Source of the DNA: an uncultured Clostridia bacterium
GTDB taxonomy: Bacteria; Bacillota; Clostridia; TANB77; CAG-508
Direction: 5' to 3'
DNA: 15,291 bases
Assembly: GCA_949935895.1 (NCBI GenBank)
Contig: CATLGL010000023.1
Location: 1 to 15,291 of the forward strand
The notes below the pieces were generated by a model. It had not been told where the DNA came from and made no database searches. It worked only from the letters and a program-made list of their open reading frames with translations. Of the stretch, positions 14,861 to 15,291 are shown piece by piece (within the stretch, counting starts at the first letter, position 1; each line of letters begins with the position of its first letter). The position numbers were made by a program, and so were the translations under genes.

Positions 14861-15291
14861 ATGAAAAGAAAAGTAATTGCATTTGTACTCATTATAATAT
14901 TATTACTACAAATTTTCTTACCAACTGTTATTTATGCAACAGATTTTGCAACATTGTTTCCTTATATAGAAACCGCTAGACTATGGATGACAGATTCATT
15001 TACAATTGCAAGCGGAAGTGATGACTATATTGGAATATTGATGTGGTGTGGAATGGTAGGAGATATTACATCAGATGAAGAAGGAGGAACAACAAAAGGA
15101 GAGAAAACAATAACATCAGGAAATAATGTATATATCCACGCGGGAGGGTCATACAATTTTGACTATAGTATTTTAGGATGTAATGACTCAAAAACCAGAT
15201 TTTACATGTGGTTAACGAACATAGAAACAGGAAGCATAATGGGCTCTAAAGATAAATATATATATACAATACGGAACACAATCTGGTAATG
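14861..15291 (+). CDS. Secreted protein of unknown function, 3'-partial, with in-frame CGG and +1 continuation
   Basis: The N-terminus is a signal peptide: MKRK, a hydrophobic core VIAFVLIIILLLQIFL, and a likely cleavage after VIYA near residue 26. The following sequence (ARLWMTDSFTIASGSDDYIG, GNNVYIHAGGSYNFDYSILG, RFYMWLTNIETGS) is beta-rich and has polar, glycine-containing turns, fitting an extracellular domain. I do not recognise a family. Frame 0 gives 142 residues, ending ACA ATA CGG AAC ACA ATC TGG TAA at 15289. The in-frame CGG at 15272 is followed in the +1 frame by GGA ACA CAA TCT GGT AAT to the window edge, still open, and T-I-G-T-Q-S-G-N is a natural continuation. By analogy with the three other sites the gene probably continues in +1 beyond the window; the window is too short to prove it. 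Confidence 0.65.
15272..15275 (+). other. In-frame CGG(A): putative +1 frameshift site 4, secreted-protein gene
   Basis: Frame 0 ends five codons after the CGG; frame +1 is open for the remaining six codons. The context ATA CGG A matches the pattern of the other sites. It is predicted by the rule rather than shown by homology. Confidence 0.45.

Noticed and set aside
43..15275. Sequencing or assembly error as the cause of the four frame breaks
   Set aside because: Each break could be an extra base on its own, but all four coincide with CGG in codon phase, on both strands, while about 32 out-of-phase CGG are harmless. Not excluded without reads, but less likely than recoding.
43..15275. Simple reassignment of CGG to another amino acid or to stop, with no frame change
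   Set aside because: Zero frame after CGG hits a stop at all four sites (TGA 106, TAA 2284-2282, TAA 7826, TAA 15287), and the recognisable protein continues in +1.

Overview
This is a low-GC, Clostridia-like Firmicutes chromosome segment, probably from an uncultured gut lineage. The evidence is AT-rich codon use dominated by AGA for arginine, a sporulation-type SigH sigma factor, Firmicutes-type rpoB and rpoC, strong AGGAGG/GAGGTG ribosome binding sites, and TTGACA/TATAAT promoters. The genes look chromosomal and mostly housekeeping.

Layout: (1) 1-700 +, a CofE/F420-gamma-glutamyl-ligase-like protein whose first codons lie outside the window. (2) 940-3130 -, a three-gene overlapping operon: an IbrA-like PP-loop/DUF3440 protein, a small unknown protein (possibly acetyltransferase-like) and an IbrB-like ParB-domain protein. 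It has its own promoter and terminator. (3) 3259-4590 +, an XTP/dITP pyrophosphatase, then sigH with a consensus promoter and a terminator overlapping its stop codon. (4) 4683-5601 +, a prepilin-like membrane anchor fused to a phage tail-collar domain. (5) 5692-6651 +, a coiled-coil protein with tandem helix-turn-helix units. (6) 6693-14495 +, rpoB and rpoC with their own promoter, long leader, an inter-gene hairpin and a strong terminator. (7) 14521-14708, an 83-bp tandem repeat. (8) 14861-end +, the start of a secreted protein.

The main discovery candidate is a decoding anomaly. Four genes appear broken by a one-base insertion: the CofE-like gene, the IbrA-like gene, rpoB and the secreted-protein gene. 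In every case the break falls exactly on an in-frame CGG codon (43-45, 2290-2288 on the minus strand, 7817-7819, 15272-15274), and the correct protein continues in the +1 frame. I found no other in-frame CGG in any gene of the window. About 32 CGG trinucleotides occur out of frame on coding strands and none is associated with a frame change. CGA, CGC and CGT are used normally. Sequencing error cannot know the reading frame, and rpoB is essential and otherwise intact. The simplest reading is therefore that CGG is not an arginine codon here but a +1 frameshift signal, or that CGGA/CGGT is read as a four-base codon, most likely giving glycine. This would be a recurrent, apparently genome-wide recoding rule. 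It is inferred from four sites in one window and must be tested on the whole genome.
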